A stretch of DNA of 64,000 nucleotides from Corynebacterium mastitidis DSM 44356 (GTDB taxonomy: Bacteria; Actinomycetota; Actinomycetes; Mycobacteriales; Mycobacteriaceae). Shown one piece after another: positions 52,867-61,486 of the stretch. The position numbers and the translations under genes were made by a program. Each line of letters starts with the position of its first letter. The first letter of the stretch is position 1. Below the pieces are notes generated by a model, which saw only the letters and a program-made list of their open reading frames with translations, ran no database searches and was not told the DNA's origin. Location of the stretch: the NCBI RefSeq assembly GCF_000375365.1, contig NZ_AQXB01000002.1:124001-188000 (forward strand), given 5' to 3'.

Positions 52867-52911
52867 TGTCCCGTCGTGCTCCTTCCACAGCCTGTTTCTC
52901 CTCGTCCCGTT

Positions 52912-54180
52912 CTACGCACCCAGCTTCTCCACGGCGGCCAGCAGCACGCAGGTGGCCACCCCGTCCATGGCCTCGGCCACCTCCTCCACCGGGGGCAGGG
53001 AGGGGGCGAGGCGGATGTTGCGGTCGTTGGGGTCCTCGTGCAGCGGGAACGACGACCCCGCCGCCGTCAGCGCGATACCGGCCTCGCGGGCCAGTTCCAC
53101 CACGCGCGCCGCCGTGCCGTCGAGCACGTCCAGGGAGATGAAGTAACCCCCCTCGGGCGAGGTCCACCGCGCTACATCATACGTGCCCAGCCGCTCCTGA
53201 AGAATCCCCAGCACACGCTCGAACTTCGGGGCGAGGGAGGCGGCGTGCTTGCGCATGAGGGCGCGCACCCCCTCGGCGTCGCGGAAGAACAGGGCGTGCG
53301 CGAGCTGGTTGACCTTGTTCGGGCCGATGCCGCGCACCCCGGCCAGCGAGGAGTACCAGGCGAGGTTGTCCGCCGAGGACGCGAAGAAGCTCACCCCGGC
53401 GCCCGCGTGGGTGATCTTGGAGGTGGAGGACATCCACCAGAAGCGGTGCGGGTGCCCGGCCTCGCGCGCCAGGTCCAGCACGTTGTGCACGGTGGGGAAG
53501 TCCTCGGTGAGGGTGTGTACCGCGTAGGCGTTGTCCCACACGATGCGGAAGTCCGGGGCGGCGGTCTCCATGCCCGCCAGCGCGCGCGTGACCTCCTCGG
53601 AGTAGGTCACCCCGGTGGGGTTGCCAAAGATGGGCACGGACCACATGCCCTTGACCTGGGGGTCCTTGACGATCTCCCGGATGGCCTCCACGTCGGGCCC
53701 GTGCTCGAGCATGGGAACCGGGATCATCTCGAAGCCGAACCGCTCGGTGATGGTGAAGTGGCGGTCGTAGCCGGGGACCGGGCAGATCCACTTGACCGTC
53801 TCCTCCTGGGACCACGGGCGCTCGGAGTCCACGGTGCCCCAGGTGTAGGCGAAGCTGATGAGGTCGAACATGATGTTCAGGCTGGAGGAATCCCCGGCGA
53901 TGATGAGCTCCGGGTCAACCCCCAGCAGCTCGCCCCAGATGCGGCGGATATCCACGATCCCCGTGAGGTTGCCGTAATTGCGCACGTCGGCCCCGGTGGC
54001 GTCGCGGTAGGCGTCGCCGGGCAGGCCGAGGAGGTCCCGGGAGAAGTCGAGCTGCTCGGCGGAGGGCTTGCCTCGGGTGAGGTCGAGCCGCAGCCCCTTG
54101 GCCTGGAGTTCTTGGTACTTTCCGCGCACCTGGGCGGCGAGTTCCGTACGCTGCTCGGGGCTCAGATCCAGGAGAGACAA
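52912..54180 (-). CDS. aspT: Aspartate aminotransferase AspT (corynebacterial type)
   Basis: The 422-residue PLP enzyme transfers the amino group between aspartate and 2-oxoglutarate. It has LDLTRGKPSAEQLDFS, AGDSSSLNIMFDLIS, ICPVPGYDRHFTITERFGFEM, VWDNAYAVHTL, and the PLP-lysine in SSTSKITHAGAGVSFF. These strings closely follow C. glutamicum AspT, a distinct aminotransferase subgroup. I chose TTG at 54180, because GGAAGGAAC lies upstream with good spacing and the extra residues to 54213 are unlike the family. The gene precedes the unknown gene and dnaX, a corynebacterial order. Confidence 0.95.
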   Translation of the reverse strand: MSLLDLSPEQRTELAAQVRGKYQELQAKGLRLDLTRGKPSAEQLDFSRDLLGLPGDAYRDATGADVRNYGNLTGIVDIRRIWGELLGVDPELIIAGDSSSLNIMFDLISFAYTWGTVDSERPWSQEETVKWICPVPGYDRHFTITERFGFEMIPVPMLEHGPDVEAIREIVKDPQVKGMWSVPIFGNPTGVTYSEEVTRALAGMETAAPDFRIVWDNAYAVHTLTEDFPTVHNVLDLAREAGHPHRFWWMSSTSKITHAGAGVSFFASSADNLAWYSSLAGVRGIGPNKVNQLAHALFFRDAEGVRALMRKHAASLAPKFERVLGILQERLGTYDVARWTSPEGGYFISLDVLDGTAARVVELAREAGIALTAAGSSFPLHEDPNDRNIRLAPSLPPVEEVAEAMDGVATCVLLAAVEKLGA

Positions 54181-54300
54181 GGGGAGTTCCTTCCGGTGGG
54201 GGAATAGCGGCACAATAATTACGGCCCATCCTACCCTTTATTGACTCCGCCCCGTGCCCCCGATGCGGCCGCGCCCCGGCCGCAGTGAAGAAAAATAAGG

Positions 54301-54386
54301 GGACCTCGCGCACCCGCGAGAGCTCGCTGACCCTTGCTGCATTCCTGCCCTGGGGGAGTTCACAAGATACACGCCGCGCGAGATCC
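54301..54386 (-). ncRNA. ffs: Signal recognition particle RNA (4.5S type)
   Basis: Read on the minus strand, the region contains CCCCCAGGGCAGG-AATGCAGCAAGGG, the conserved domain IV of small bacterial SRP RNA with its GGAA tetraloop and asymmetric AGC loop. The ends pair: GGATCTCGCGC with GCGCGAGGTCC, a stem of about ten pairs with one mismatch. The 3' end is followed by CCTTATTTTTC, a terminator-like tract. This RNA scaffolds Ffh for membrane targeting of nascent proteins. Exact ends are estimated from the terminal stem. Confidence 0.9.
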
Positions 54387-54553
54387 AGGAACCGATTGTA
54401 GCCTATCCCCGGACCCGGGCCAAAGGGGCGGCGAGGGGGTGTGGGGGCGCGGCTGCTGGGGCGGCGCGGCGCGGGCGTGTGCAGGAGATTTGTTCGCCGG
54501 GTGCGGTGGGTGTACTGTAATCCCGGTACGCGGCGGTCACGCCGTGGTGCGCT

Positions 54554-54642
54554 GGAGGATTCGACTAGCGGCCTATGTCACACGCCTGGAACGCGTGCGG
54601 GGTTCACGCCCCTCGTGGGTTCAAATCCCACATCCTCCGCCA
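54554..54642 (+). tRNA. tRNA-Ser (anticodon GGA)
   Basis: The acceptor GGAGGAT pairs with ATCCTCC, followed by discriminator G and an encoded CCA (54640-54642). The anticodon stem-loop CACGC-CTGGAAC-GCGTG gives GGA, which reads UCC and UCU. A long variable arm (GCGGGG/CCCCTC type) and the T loop GTTCAAATC confirm serine type II tRNA. A terminator hairpin follows four bases later. Confidence 0.97.
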
Positions 54643-54645
54643 GAT

Positions 54646-54685
54646 AGGAACCCCGACCTTGGGAGCAAGATCGGGGTTCCTTGTG
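54646..54685 (+). terminator. Terminator after tRNA-Ser
   Basis: AGGAACCCCGA (54646-54656) pairs perfectly with TCGGGGTTCCT (54671-54681), with a 14-nt loop, followed by TGTGT. It directly follows the tRNA gene. Confidence 0.8.
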
Positions 54686-54759
54686 TGGCCGGGGGCTCTC
54701 GGTGTGACCGCACCCGCGCCTGGGGCCAGGGTCGGGCGGCGGGAGCGGCCGGGAGGGGC

Positions 54760-55671
54760 TTAGGGGGCCTGGGTCACCGGCTGCACGTCGGTGGGGAAGC
54801 AGCCCAGCGGCGACTGTTGGGTCTCCGCCACGATGTCCAGGCACTTGGAGGTCAAAACCTCGGGGCTCAGCGCGCCCTCCAGGGCGCGGTTGGCCCGGGC
54901 CTCGGCCTCGTTGGTGGCCTTCTTCTGCTCCGTGATGCGCGTGCGGGCGATCTCGGACTGTAGCTCGTCGATGCGGGCCTGGGTGGCGTCGTCGAAGTTG
55001 ATGATGGGGATGGTCACGGAGTGGACCTCGATCTGCCCGCCCACCTTGGCGAGCATCCGCTCCAGGGTCTGCTGGGAGAGCACGGCCAGGGTGTCATCCT
55101 CGGCGTCCACGCTCTCCTGGGAGAGGGGATCGTACCCGCTCATCACCTCGTTGAGCGCCGCGCGGAAATTGCGGTCCACGAGGTTGGACTGAATGCCCTC
55201 GAAGGTGCGGTAATCCATGAAGAGTTCCTCGGCGCGGTCCACCTTTAATTGCCATTGTAGGGAGGCATCCACGGAGGCTTTTGCGTCATTTCCCAGGCGC
55301 ACCTCAATGCTGCCGCGCGTGTTTTCCCCGCCGTCGCGATAAATGTCGTTTTGCTTGGCGCCGTCGAGCTTGGTCACGGACTCCCAGGGGGCCTTGGCGT
55401 GCAGCCCGTTGGACAGCGATCCGGTGGGCTTGCCGAAGGCGGTCTTGATCCCCACCGTGCGGGGCTGCACCACGGTGATGCAGGAGGCCACCAGGATCAA
55501 CACCGCCAGGGCCACGGTGGCCGCGCCGGTGATCCGGGCCGCGCGCGGCGTCCAGCTCGGCTGCTTATCGCCGGGTTCGGCGCCGCCCGCGGCATGGGTG
55601 CGAGGCTTTCCGGACAACATGCACAGAATTCCGGCGATGATAAGGACGATGGATAGGATGAATAAAAACAC
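54760..55671 (-). CDS. SPFH/Band 7 domain membrane protein
   Basis: The 303-residue protein has two N-terminal membrane helices (MFLFILSIVLIIAGILCML and ATVALAVLILVASCITVV) joined by a short polar loop. An SPFH domain follows at about 65-230 (TVGIKTAFGKPTGSLSNGLH, ASVDASLQWQLKVDRAEELFMDY) and then a coiled-coil rich in Ala, Glu and Arg (QARIDELQSEIARTRITEQKKA). SPFH proteins of the stomatin/flotillin group organise membrane microdomains or regulate membrane proteases. The start is a GTG at 55671 with GGGAGA five to six bases upstream; no ATG lies in frame nearby. It is a single gene between tRNA-Ser and the amidase gene. Confidence 0.85.
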   Translation of the reverse strand: MFLFILSIVLIIAGILCMLSGKPRTHAAGGAEPGDKQPSWTPRAARITGAATVALAVLILVASCITVVQPRTVGIKTAFGKPTGSLSNGLHAKAPWESVTKLDGAKQNDIYRDGGENTRGSIEVRLGNDAKASVDASLQWQLKVDRAEELFMDYRTFEGIQSNLVDRNFRAALNEVMSGYDPLSQESVDAEDDTLAVLSQQTLERMLAKVGGQIEVHSVTIPIINFDDATQARIDELQSEIARTRITEQKKATNEAEARANRALEGALSPEVLTSKCLDIVAETQQSPLGCFPTDVQPVTQAP

Positions 55672-55811
55672 GAAGCTCTCCCGCCTGTCATGGTGGTACT
55701 GGCAAAATAAACGGTGGCTGCGATCCCCTTGCGGTAGTGACCCCCAATTGTGCAACCACCATTCATTATAGCATACTTTTAAGGAAAAGCGGCGGGAGTT
55801 TAAGGGAAACT

Positions 55812-56942
55812 CTATAACTCCGTTGTGAGGATTTCCGCCACGGACTGCCGCACCTCGGGCAGCCGACGCCAGAGGCGGTCCCCGGGGCATTCGATGGGCT
55901 TCTCGGAGATCGGCTCCCAGTCGTGGTGCCCGCTGATGGTGGGCTGCACGAGGTCCACCGAGGAGGCGGGGTTGGTGTAGCGCACCTGGCCGAGGGGATC
56001 GAGGCCCAGCTCCCGGCACAGCACGGCCAGCACGGTCACAAGGGAGTCCAACGCCGCGCGCGTGGGCGGCTCGGAGGTGAAGTCCCCGATGAGGCAGACC
56101 CCGATGTTGCCGGTGTTGGCCTTGTACACGTGCCCGGCGGTGACCACCCGGGGGCCGGTGGAACCTGCGTCGGTGGCGGTGGTGTTGGCGGCGGGGTCAA
56201 AGACGGCGCGGCCCGGGGTGCCGGTGGTGCGCCCCTGGTAGACGGTCCCCTCGGGGTCGATGAGCAGGTGGTAGCCGATGTCTCCCCAGCCGCGCCCGCC
56301 GTTGTCGGAGGAGGCGTGGAAGCGGTAGATGCCGCGCACGGCGGCGGCCCAGTCGTGCTGATACTCGAGCTCTTTTCCCGAGGGGATGAAGGTGTGGTGC
56401 ACCGTGAGGCACGCCGGGGCGCCGTACTCGGGCGGCCAGGTCATGAGGGATTCGTCCGCGCCCCACTGCTCGCGGGAGACCGCGCGCAGGCCGGGGGCGA
56501 CCTCCGCGTCGGAAGAGCCGCCGGAGGAGGCCGGGACCAGCTCGGCCCACGGCTGGCGCAGGTGCGCGCTCACGCTGGGGTCGCACTCCACGGAGACGGC
56601 GCCCTCGGGCACCGCGATGAGCTCGGAGCACACGGGGAAGTCGCCGTCGCGCCCGTGGGCGGAAGGCGTGGCCGCGACGTCGCGGGTGGAGCCGTCCTCG
56701 AGCAGGAACCGCACGGCGGCGGGCTCGTGCGCCGTGGTCGCACCCTCGGGGAACCGGAGGCTCACCGCCGCGCCGCGCGCGGGCGGGGCGCTCGGGGAGA
56801 GTGGGGTGGACCGGAGGGCGTCGAGGTCGAGTGCCGTGGCGCGGGGCAGGGCGCGGGAGGAGAGCGCGAGGGCTCCGGTGGCGAGGGCCAGGCGGCCGAG
56901 CTGGCGGCGGCTGATTGGGCCCGGTGTGAGGTGAGTATGCAT
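55812..56942 (-). CDS. Tat-exported N-acetylmuramoyl-L-alanine amidase (PGRP domain)
   Basis: The 376-residue protein begins with a twin-arginine signal, ISRRQLGRLALATGALALSS, so it is exported folded by Tat. A linker and a beta-rich region follow to about residue 165. The PGRP/amidase_2 domain runs from about 170 to 370, with EQWGADESLM, the first zinc His in CLTVHHTFIPSG, GWGDIGYHLLIDPEGTVYQGR, GNIGVCLIGDF, and the second zinc His with Cys in SGHHDWEPISEKPIECPGDRLW. It should cleave the muramoyl-alanine bond of peptidoglycan. The ATG at 56942 lies six bases after TATCTT on the minus strand, a leaderless pattern. It diverges from bioB. Confidence 0.9.
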   Translation of the reverse strand: MHTHLTPGPISRRQLGRLALATGALALSSRALPRATALDLDALRSTPLSPSAPPARGAAVSLRFPEGATTAHEPAAVRFLLEDGSTRDVAATPSAHGRDGDFPVCSELIAVPEGAVSVECDPSVSAHLRQPWAELVPASSGGSSDAEVAPGLRAVSREQWGADESLMTWPPEYGAPACLTVHHTFIPSGKELEYQHDWAAAVRGIYRFHASSDNGGRGWGDIGYHLLIDPEGTVYQGRTTGTPGRAVFDPAANTTATDAGSTGPRVVTAGHVYKANTGNIGVCLIGDFTSEPPTRAALDSLVTVLAVLCRELGLDPLGQVRYTNPASSVDLVQPTISGHHDWEPISEKPIECPGDRLWRRLPEVRQSVAEILTTEL

Positions 56943-56997
56943 GGCAAGAAGATACGGCTCCGCGCCGCGCGGGGGTGTGGTGCGGAACACCGTCCGG

Positions 56998-57018
56998 CTG
57001 TGACGTGCGACGTCACAG
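56998..57018. promoter_or_regulatory. Perfect 21-bp palindrome between amidase and bioB
   Basis: CTGTGACGT-GCG-ACGTCACAG has two perfect 9-bp arms. It contains TGTGA and TCACA as in GlxR sites, but with nine instead of six bases between them, so GlxR binding would be atypical. It lies 56 bp upstream of the amidase start and 96 bp before bioB. The regulator is unknown. Confidence 0.5.
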
Positions 57019-57057
57019 CCCGTTGCCCCTGGAAGGGGGAGCGCGGGGCGGCGGAAT

Positions 57058-57070
57058 TGAACGCCGTTTA
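57058..57070 (+). promoter_or_regulatory. BioQ-type operator upstream of bioB
   Basis: TGAAC-GCC-GTTTA matches the 13-bp corynebacterial BioQ operator (TGAAC-N3-GTTAC) at eight of ten fixed positions. It lies 44 bp upstream of the bioB start, next to a -10-like TAATAGGCT. BioQ represses biotin genes, so bioB should respond to biotin supply. A short hairpin-like GGGTGT-T-ACACCC follows at 57080-57092 in the leader. Confidence 0.6.
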
Positions 57071-57113
57071 ATAGGCTGGGGGTGTTACACCCGCCCGCAC
57101 CGAAGGAGCACCC

Positions 57114-58109
57114 ATGCCGCACGTTCTTGACCTTGCCCGAGCGAAGGCCCTGGGGGACGGGGAGGGGCTGAGCCGGGAGGAGCTGCTGGGTGTGCTGCGC
57201 CTGCCGGACGGAGAGATCCCCGCCCTGCTGGAGCTGGCCCACGAGACGCGGCTGCGCTGGTGCGGGGAGGAGGTGGAGATCGAGGGCATCGTCTCGCTCA
57301 AGACCGGCGGCTGCCCCGAGGACTGCCACTTCTGCTCCCAGTCGGGCATGTTCGCCTCCCCCGTGCGCTCCGCGTGGCTGGACATCGACGCCCTCGTGGA
57401 ATCCGCCAAGCACACCGCCAAGACCGGGGCCACGGAGTTCTGCATCGTCGCGGCGCTCAAGGGGCCGGACGAGCGCCTGATGGGGCAGCTAGAAAGCGCG
57501 GTGGTGGCCATCCGCGCGGAGGTGGACATCCAGGTGGCGGCCTCGGTGGGCACGCTCGACGCCGCGCAGGCGCGTCGGCTCGCGCGCGCCGGGATACACC
57601 GCTACAACCACAACCTCGAGACCGCCCGCAGCTTCTTCCCCCGGGTGGTGACCACCCACACCTGGGAGGAGCGCCGCGCCACGCTGGACCTGGTGCGCGG
57701 GGTGGGGATGGAGGTGTGCTCCGGCGGCATCCTGGGCATGGGGGAGACCCTGGAGCAGCGCGCGGAGTTCGCGGAGCAGCTCGCCGAGGTGGAGCCCGCC
57801 GAGGTGCCCATGAACTTCCTCGACCCCCGCCCCGGCACCCCCTTTGCCCACTACCCGGTGATGGACTCCCGCGACGCCCTGCGCGCGGTGGGGGCCTTCC
57901 GCCTCGCCATGCCGCGCACCACCCTGCGCTTTGCCGGAGGGCGGGAACTCACCCTCGGGGCCGGCGGCGCGGAGCGGGGACTGCTGGGCGGGATCAACGC
58001 CATGATCGTGGGCAACTACCTGACCACCCTGGGCCGCCCGATGGAGGAGGACCTGGACATGATGGAGCGGATACAACTGCCCATCAAGGCCCTGAACTCG
58101 GCGGTGTAG
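57114..58109 (+). CDS. bioB: Biotin synthase
   Basis: The 331-residue radical SAM enzyme inserts sulfur into dethiobiotin. The [4Fe-4S] cluster ligands Cys67, Cys71 and Cys74 are in [16 protein letters not shown]. The SAM-site and auxiliary-cluster residues follow in [35 protein letters not shown] and [12 protein letters not shown], and the Arg of TLRFAGGRE is in place. The ribosome binding site is AAGGAG. It carries a BioQ-like operator and is followed by a BsaP-like gene after 17 bp, so it is complete with its presumed helper. No bioA, bioD or bioF is in the window. Confidence 0.97.
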   Translation: MPHVLDLARAKALGDGEGLSREELLGVLRLPDGEIPALLELAHETRLRWCGEEVEIEGIVSLKTGGCPEDCHFCSQSGMFASPVRSAWLDIDALVESAKHTAKTGATEFCIVAALKGPDERLMGQLESAVVAIRAEVDIQVAASVGTLDAAQARRLARAGIHRYNHNLETARSFFPRVVTTHTWEERRATLDLVRGVGMEVCSGGILGMGETLEQRAEFAEQLAEVEPAEVPMNFLDPRPGTPFAHYPVMDSRDALRAVGAFRLAMPRTTLRFAGGRELTLGAGGAERGLLGGINAMIVGNYLTTLGRPMEEDLDMMERIQLPIKALNSAV

Positions 58110-58126
58110 GGGACGGTGTAGAGGAC

Positions 58127-58423
58127 ATGGAGGCAACGGGCGCGCGGCGCGCGCCGCATCGCGGCGGGCCGAGCGGCGCGGGAGACGAGGCCGAGGAACT
58201 CGCCGCCGCTATCCTCGCCGGGGAGGCTCCCGCCTTTGATCCCTACACGGGCGCCCGGCCCGGCACCGGCGGACCGCCCTCGCCGGGGGCGCGCGCGGGG
58301 CTCGAGGCGCCGCGCTACTGCCAGATCTGCGGGCGGCGCATGGTGGTGCAGATCCTCCCCCACGGGTGGCGTGCGCGCTGCTCGCGGCACGGCGCGGTGG
58401 AGTCCCGCTGGCTGGAGCGCTGA
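58127..58423 (+). CDS. bsaP: BsaP-like biotin synthase auxiliary protein
   Basis: The 98-residue protein has a polar Gly/Ala/Pro-rich first half and, from about residue 35, the segment [19 protein letters not shown]. It ends in a small Cys/His cluster, [32 protein letters not shown]. Small proteins with this CxxC plus C-x2-H end encoded just after bioB in actinobacteria are BsaP, reported as needed for biotin synthase activity, probably in iron-sulfur cluster upkeep. The start at 58127 is the first ATG; AGAGGA lies very close, so the exact start is not certain. The 3' end is ten bases from convergent fprA. Confidence 0.82.
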   Translation: MEATGARRAPHRGGPSGAGDEAEELAAAILAGEAPAFDPYTGARPGTGGPPSPGARAGLEAPRYCQICGRRMVVQILPHGWRARCSRHGAVESRWLER

Positions 58424-58433
58424 GGGGTTATGC

Positions 58434-59801
58434 CTATGCCTGCGGCCCGGCGTGGCGGACCATCTCCTCCCACTCCACGATCTTCTTGCGCTCGCGGCCC
58501 TCGGCCTCGCCCAGGGCGCGCTCGGCGGCGTCCAGGCGGTGCCAGCCCTCCCAGGTGGTCACCGCGATGCCCTTGTCCTCGAGGAAGTCCAGGGCGGCCT
58601 CCGGGGTGGCCTTCTCCGCCTCGGGGGCCTCGAGGGAACCGGCGGAGTAGTCCGCCAGCAGCATCTCGATGGTCTCCTTGGCGTCGGACTTGGTGTTGCC
58701 GATCAGCCCCACCGGGCCGCGCTTGATCCAGCCGGTGGCGTACAGGCCGGGCACTGGGGAGCCCCCGGGGGCGTCGAGCACGTGGCCGCCGTCGTTGGGG
58801 ATCACGGCCTTGGCGGCGTCGAAGGGCACCCCGGCCACCTCGTCGGAGCGGTAGCCCACGGCGCGGTACACCGCCTGCACGGGCCAGGTGGTGAACTTTC
58901 CGGTGCCGCGCACCCCGCCGTTGCCGTCCAGCTCGGTGCGCTCCGTCTTGATGGCCGCCACGTGGCCGTCCTCCCCGATGATCTCCACGGGGGACTCAAA
59001 GAAGTGGATGTAGAGCTTGTGCGGCGCGCCCTTGGGATCGCGCATGGCGTACTGCTCCAGGGTCTGGCACACCAGGTCGGTGGACTTGGAGGCGCGGCGG
59101 GCCTCCTCGGAGGCGGCGTCGTAGTCGATGTCCTCCGGGTTGACGATGACCTCGATGGTGGGGGAGTGGTCCAGCTCCTTGAGCTCCAGGGGGGTGAACT
59201 TGGCCTGGGCGGGGCCCCGGCGGCCAAACACGTGCACCTCCTGGGCGGCGTTGGCGGACAGGCCGTCAAAGACGTTGTCCGGGATCTCGGTGACGTGCAG
59301 CTCGTCGCCGGTCTTGGCCAGCACGCGGGCGATGTCCAGGCCCACGTTGCCCACGCCCACCACCGCCACGGAGGGGGCCGTGAGGTTCCAGTCGCGGCTA
59401 AAGTCCGGGTTGCCGTCGTAAAAGCCCACGAACTGCCCCGCGCCGTAGGACTCGGGGAGGTCGGAGCCGGGGATGGGGAGGTCGCGGTCGCCGGTGGCGC
59501 CGGTGGAGAACACCACGGCGTCGTAGTACTCCTGCAGCTCCTCCACGGTGACGTCCTTGCCCACCTCGACGTTGCCCAGCAGGCGAATCTCGGGCTTGTC
59601 CAGCACGTTGTGCAGGGACTTCACGATGCCCTTGATGCGCGGATGATCGGGGGCCACGCCGTAGCGGATGAGGCCAAAGGGCGCGGGCATCCGCTCGTAG
59701 AGGTCGATCTGCACGTCCTGATCGGACTTCACCAGCAGATCGGAGGCGTAAATGCCGGCGGGGCCGGCGCCCACCACGGCAACGCGAAGGGGACGGGACA
59801 T
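58434..59801 (-). CDS. fprA: Ferredoxin-NADP+ reductase FprA type
   Basis: The 455-residue flavoprotein has FAD motif VAVVGAGPAGIYASDLL at the N-terminus, PFGLIRYGVAPDHPRIKGI, the NADPH-binding GVGNVGLDIARVLAKTGDEL, and a C-terminal GWIKRGPVGLIGNTKSDA. These are the hallmarks of mycobacterial FprA, related to mitochondrial adrenodoxin reductase. It passes electrons from NADPH to ferredoxins, and could supply reductant to radical SAM or P450 enzymes; adjacency to bioB is suggestive but not proof. The ribosome binding site AAGGAA precedes the ATG. Confidence 0.95.
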   Translation of the reverse strand: MSRPLRVAVVGAGPAGIYASDLLVKSDQDVQIDLYERMPAPFGLIRYGVAPDHPRIKGIVKSLHNVLDKPEIRLLGNVEVGKDVTVEELQEYYDAVVFSTGATGDRDLPIPGSDLPESYGAGQFVGFYDGNPDFSRDWNLTAPSVAVVGVGNVGLDIARVLAKTGDELHVTEIPDNVFDGLSANAAQEVHVFGRRGPAQAKFTPLELKELDHSPTIEVIVNPEDIDYDAASEEARRASKSTDLVCQTLEQYAMRDPKGAPHKLYIHFFESPVEIIGEDGHVAAIKTERTELDGNGGVRGTGKFTTWPVQAVYRAVGYRSDEVAGVPFDAAKAVIPNDGGHVLDAPGGSPVPGLYATGWIKRGPVGLIGNTKSDAKETIEMLLADYSAGSLEAPEAEKATPEAALDFLEDKGIAVTTWEGWHRLDAAERALGEAEGRERKKIVEWEEMVRHAGPQA

Positions 59802-60076
59802 GTGGCTGTTCCTTATCTATTCCGAGAGCAGATACCTAACTCGGCATAGTCTACTGAGCGGGATCGGGGGCGGGAAGGGCGCGGGGTTGCCGCGTGGTCG
59901 CCGGGGTCCGGCCGTGGGTTTTCCGCAGGTTCCGCGCGGGGTGGCCAGCGGCGGGGGTACGGGGGCATTTCACCCCGTCATTTCCTCGTATCGAGGGTGC
60001 AGAGCCGGTAAAATCGGGCGGGTCAACGCTGTTGGTGCGCGGGTGAAAATAATCCGCTCCGCAAGAAAGGTCGTCC

Positions 60077-61486
60077 ATGGCGCATTCTCGTTCCTTCCTG
60101 CTGACCGCAATCAATTGCATCTTCGAGGGGGTGGACGAGGAATCCTGGGCGCGCGACCTCGGCCTGCGCCTCCTGCCGGTGTCCGCCGACACTGCCGACG
60201 CCGCCCCCACGGTGGCCGGGGTGCTCGCCAGTGCGCCCCTGAGCCAGGGCGAGGCGCTGCTGCTCGGCACCGGCAACCACCTCTTTGACGCCCAGGTGGC
60301 CGCCGCCCTCGGCGTGCCGTTGCTGGCGCTCGTCGGCGGTTCCTCGGACTCCGCAGCCTCCGCAACCTCCGCCGCTTCCCCCGCGCGCGTGGACCTCGCC
60401 GTGGCGCAGATGAAGGACGCGGGCGCCGTGGTGGCGGCCTCGGGCACGGCTCGGGAGCTGCGGGCGCTGGGGGAGATCACCGCCAGCGCGCAGCCCGTCA
60501 TGTCCCCCGAGGTCTTTGAGTCCTGGTTGCTGGACAAGGCGGCCGCGGCCAAGGCCCGCATCGTGCTGCCGGAGGGGGAGGATGACCGCATCCTCCAGGC
60601 CGCGCACGCCCTGCTGGCCCGCGAGGTGGCGGAGCTGACCATCCTGGGCAAGCCGGAGGAGATCGCCGCCCGCGCCGAGGCGCTGGGCCTGGATCTTTCG
60701 GCGGCCACGCTGGTGGATCACGAGAACGACCCGCGCGCCGAGGAGTTCGCGGAGCAGTTCGCGCAGTTGCGCAAGGCCAAGGGGGTGACCCTGGAGCAGG
60801 CCCGCGAGACGATGCGCGACATCTCCTACTTTGCCACCATGATGGTGCACACCGGGCAGGCGGACGGCATGGTCTCCGGCGCGGCCCACACCACCGCCCA
60901 CACCATCAAGCCCGCCTTCCAGATCATCAAGACCGCCCCCGGCGCCTCCGTGGTGTCCTCCATCTTCCTCATGGTGATGCCGGGGCGCCTCTGGGCCTTC
61001 GGCGACTGCGCGGTCAACCCCAACCCCACCGCCGAGCAGCTCGGTGAGATCGCCGTGGTCTCGGCGGAGACGGCCGCGCAGTTCGGCATCGACCCCCGGG
61101 TGGCGGTGCTCTCCTACTCCACCGGCACCTCCGGCAGCGGCCCCGACGTGGACCGCGCCGTGTCCGCCACCGAGCGCGCCCGCGCCCAGGCGCCGCAGCT
61201 CAAGGTGGACGGGCCGCTGCAGTTCGACGCCGCCGTGGACGCCTCCGTGGCGGCGAAGAAGATGCCAGACTCCCCGGTGGCGGGCCGGGCCAACGTCTTC
61301 GTGTTCCCCGACCTGGAGGCCGGCAACATCGCCTACAAGACCGCCCAGCGCACCGCCGGCGCGCTGGCGGTGGGGCCGATCCTGCAGGGGCTGAACAAGC
61401 CCATCAACGACCTTTCGCGCGGGGCCACCGTGGCGGACATCGTGAACACCGTGGCCATCACGGCCATCCAGGCGGGAGGAAAATAA
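60077..61486 (+). CDS. pta: Phosphate acetyltransferase
   Basis: The 469-residue enzyme interconverts acetyl-CoA and acetyl phosphate. The N-terminal part (residues 1-150) is a short, Ala/Ser-rich version of the DRTGG-containing region and may be degenerate. The catalytic PTA domain begins at about 155 ([22 protein letters not shown]) and includes [43 protein letters not shown] and [18 protein letters not shown] -10-like TAAAAT at 60009-60014 lies 60 bp upstream. Its stop overlaps the ackA start (TAATG), so both are co-translated. Confidence 0.96.
   Translation: MAHSRSFLLTAINCIFEGVDEESWARDLGLRLLPVSADTADAAPTVAGVLASAPLSQGEALLLGTGNHLFDAQVAAALGVPLLALVGGSSDSAASATSAASPARVDLAVAQMKDAGAVVAASGTARELRALGEITASAQPVMSPEVFESWLLDKAAAAKARIVLPEGEDDRILQAAHALLAREVAELTILGKPEEIAARAEALGLDLSAATLVDHENDPRAEEFAEQFAQLRKAKGVTLEQARETMRDISYFATMMVHTGQADGMVSGAAHTTAHTIKPAFQIIKTAPGASVVSSIFLMVMPGRLWAFGDCAVNPNPTAEQLGEIAVVSAETAAQFGIDPRVAVLSYSTGTSGSGPDVDRAVSATERARAQAPQLKVDGPLQFDAAVDASVAAKKMPDSPVAGRANVFVFPDLEAGNIAYKTAQRTAGALAVGPILQGLNKPINDLSRGATVADIVNTVAITAIQAGGK

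Noticed and set aside
50488..54207. 1239-codon plus-strand open frame over dnaX, the unknown gene and aspT
   Set aside because: It crosses three genes and their intergenic gaps on the other strand, and its composition is typical of antisense reading.
56998..57018. GlxR binding site
   Set aside because: TGTGA and TCACA are nine bases apart, while GlxR needs six; kept only as an unassigned palindrome.
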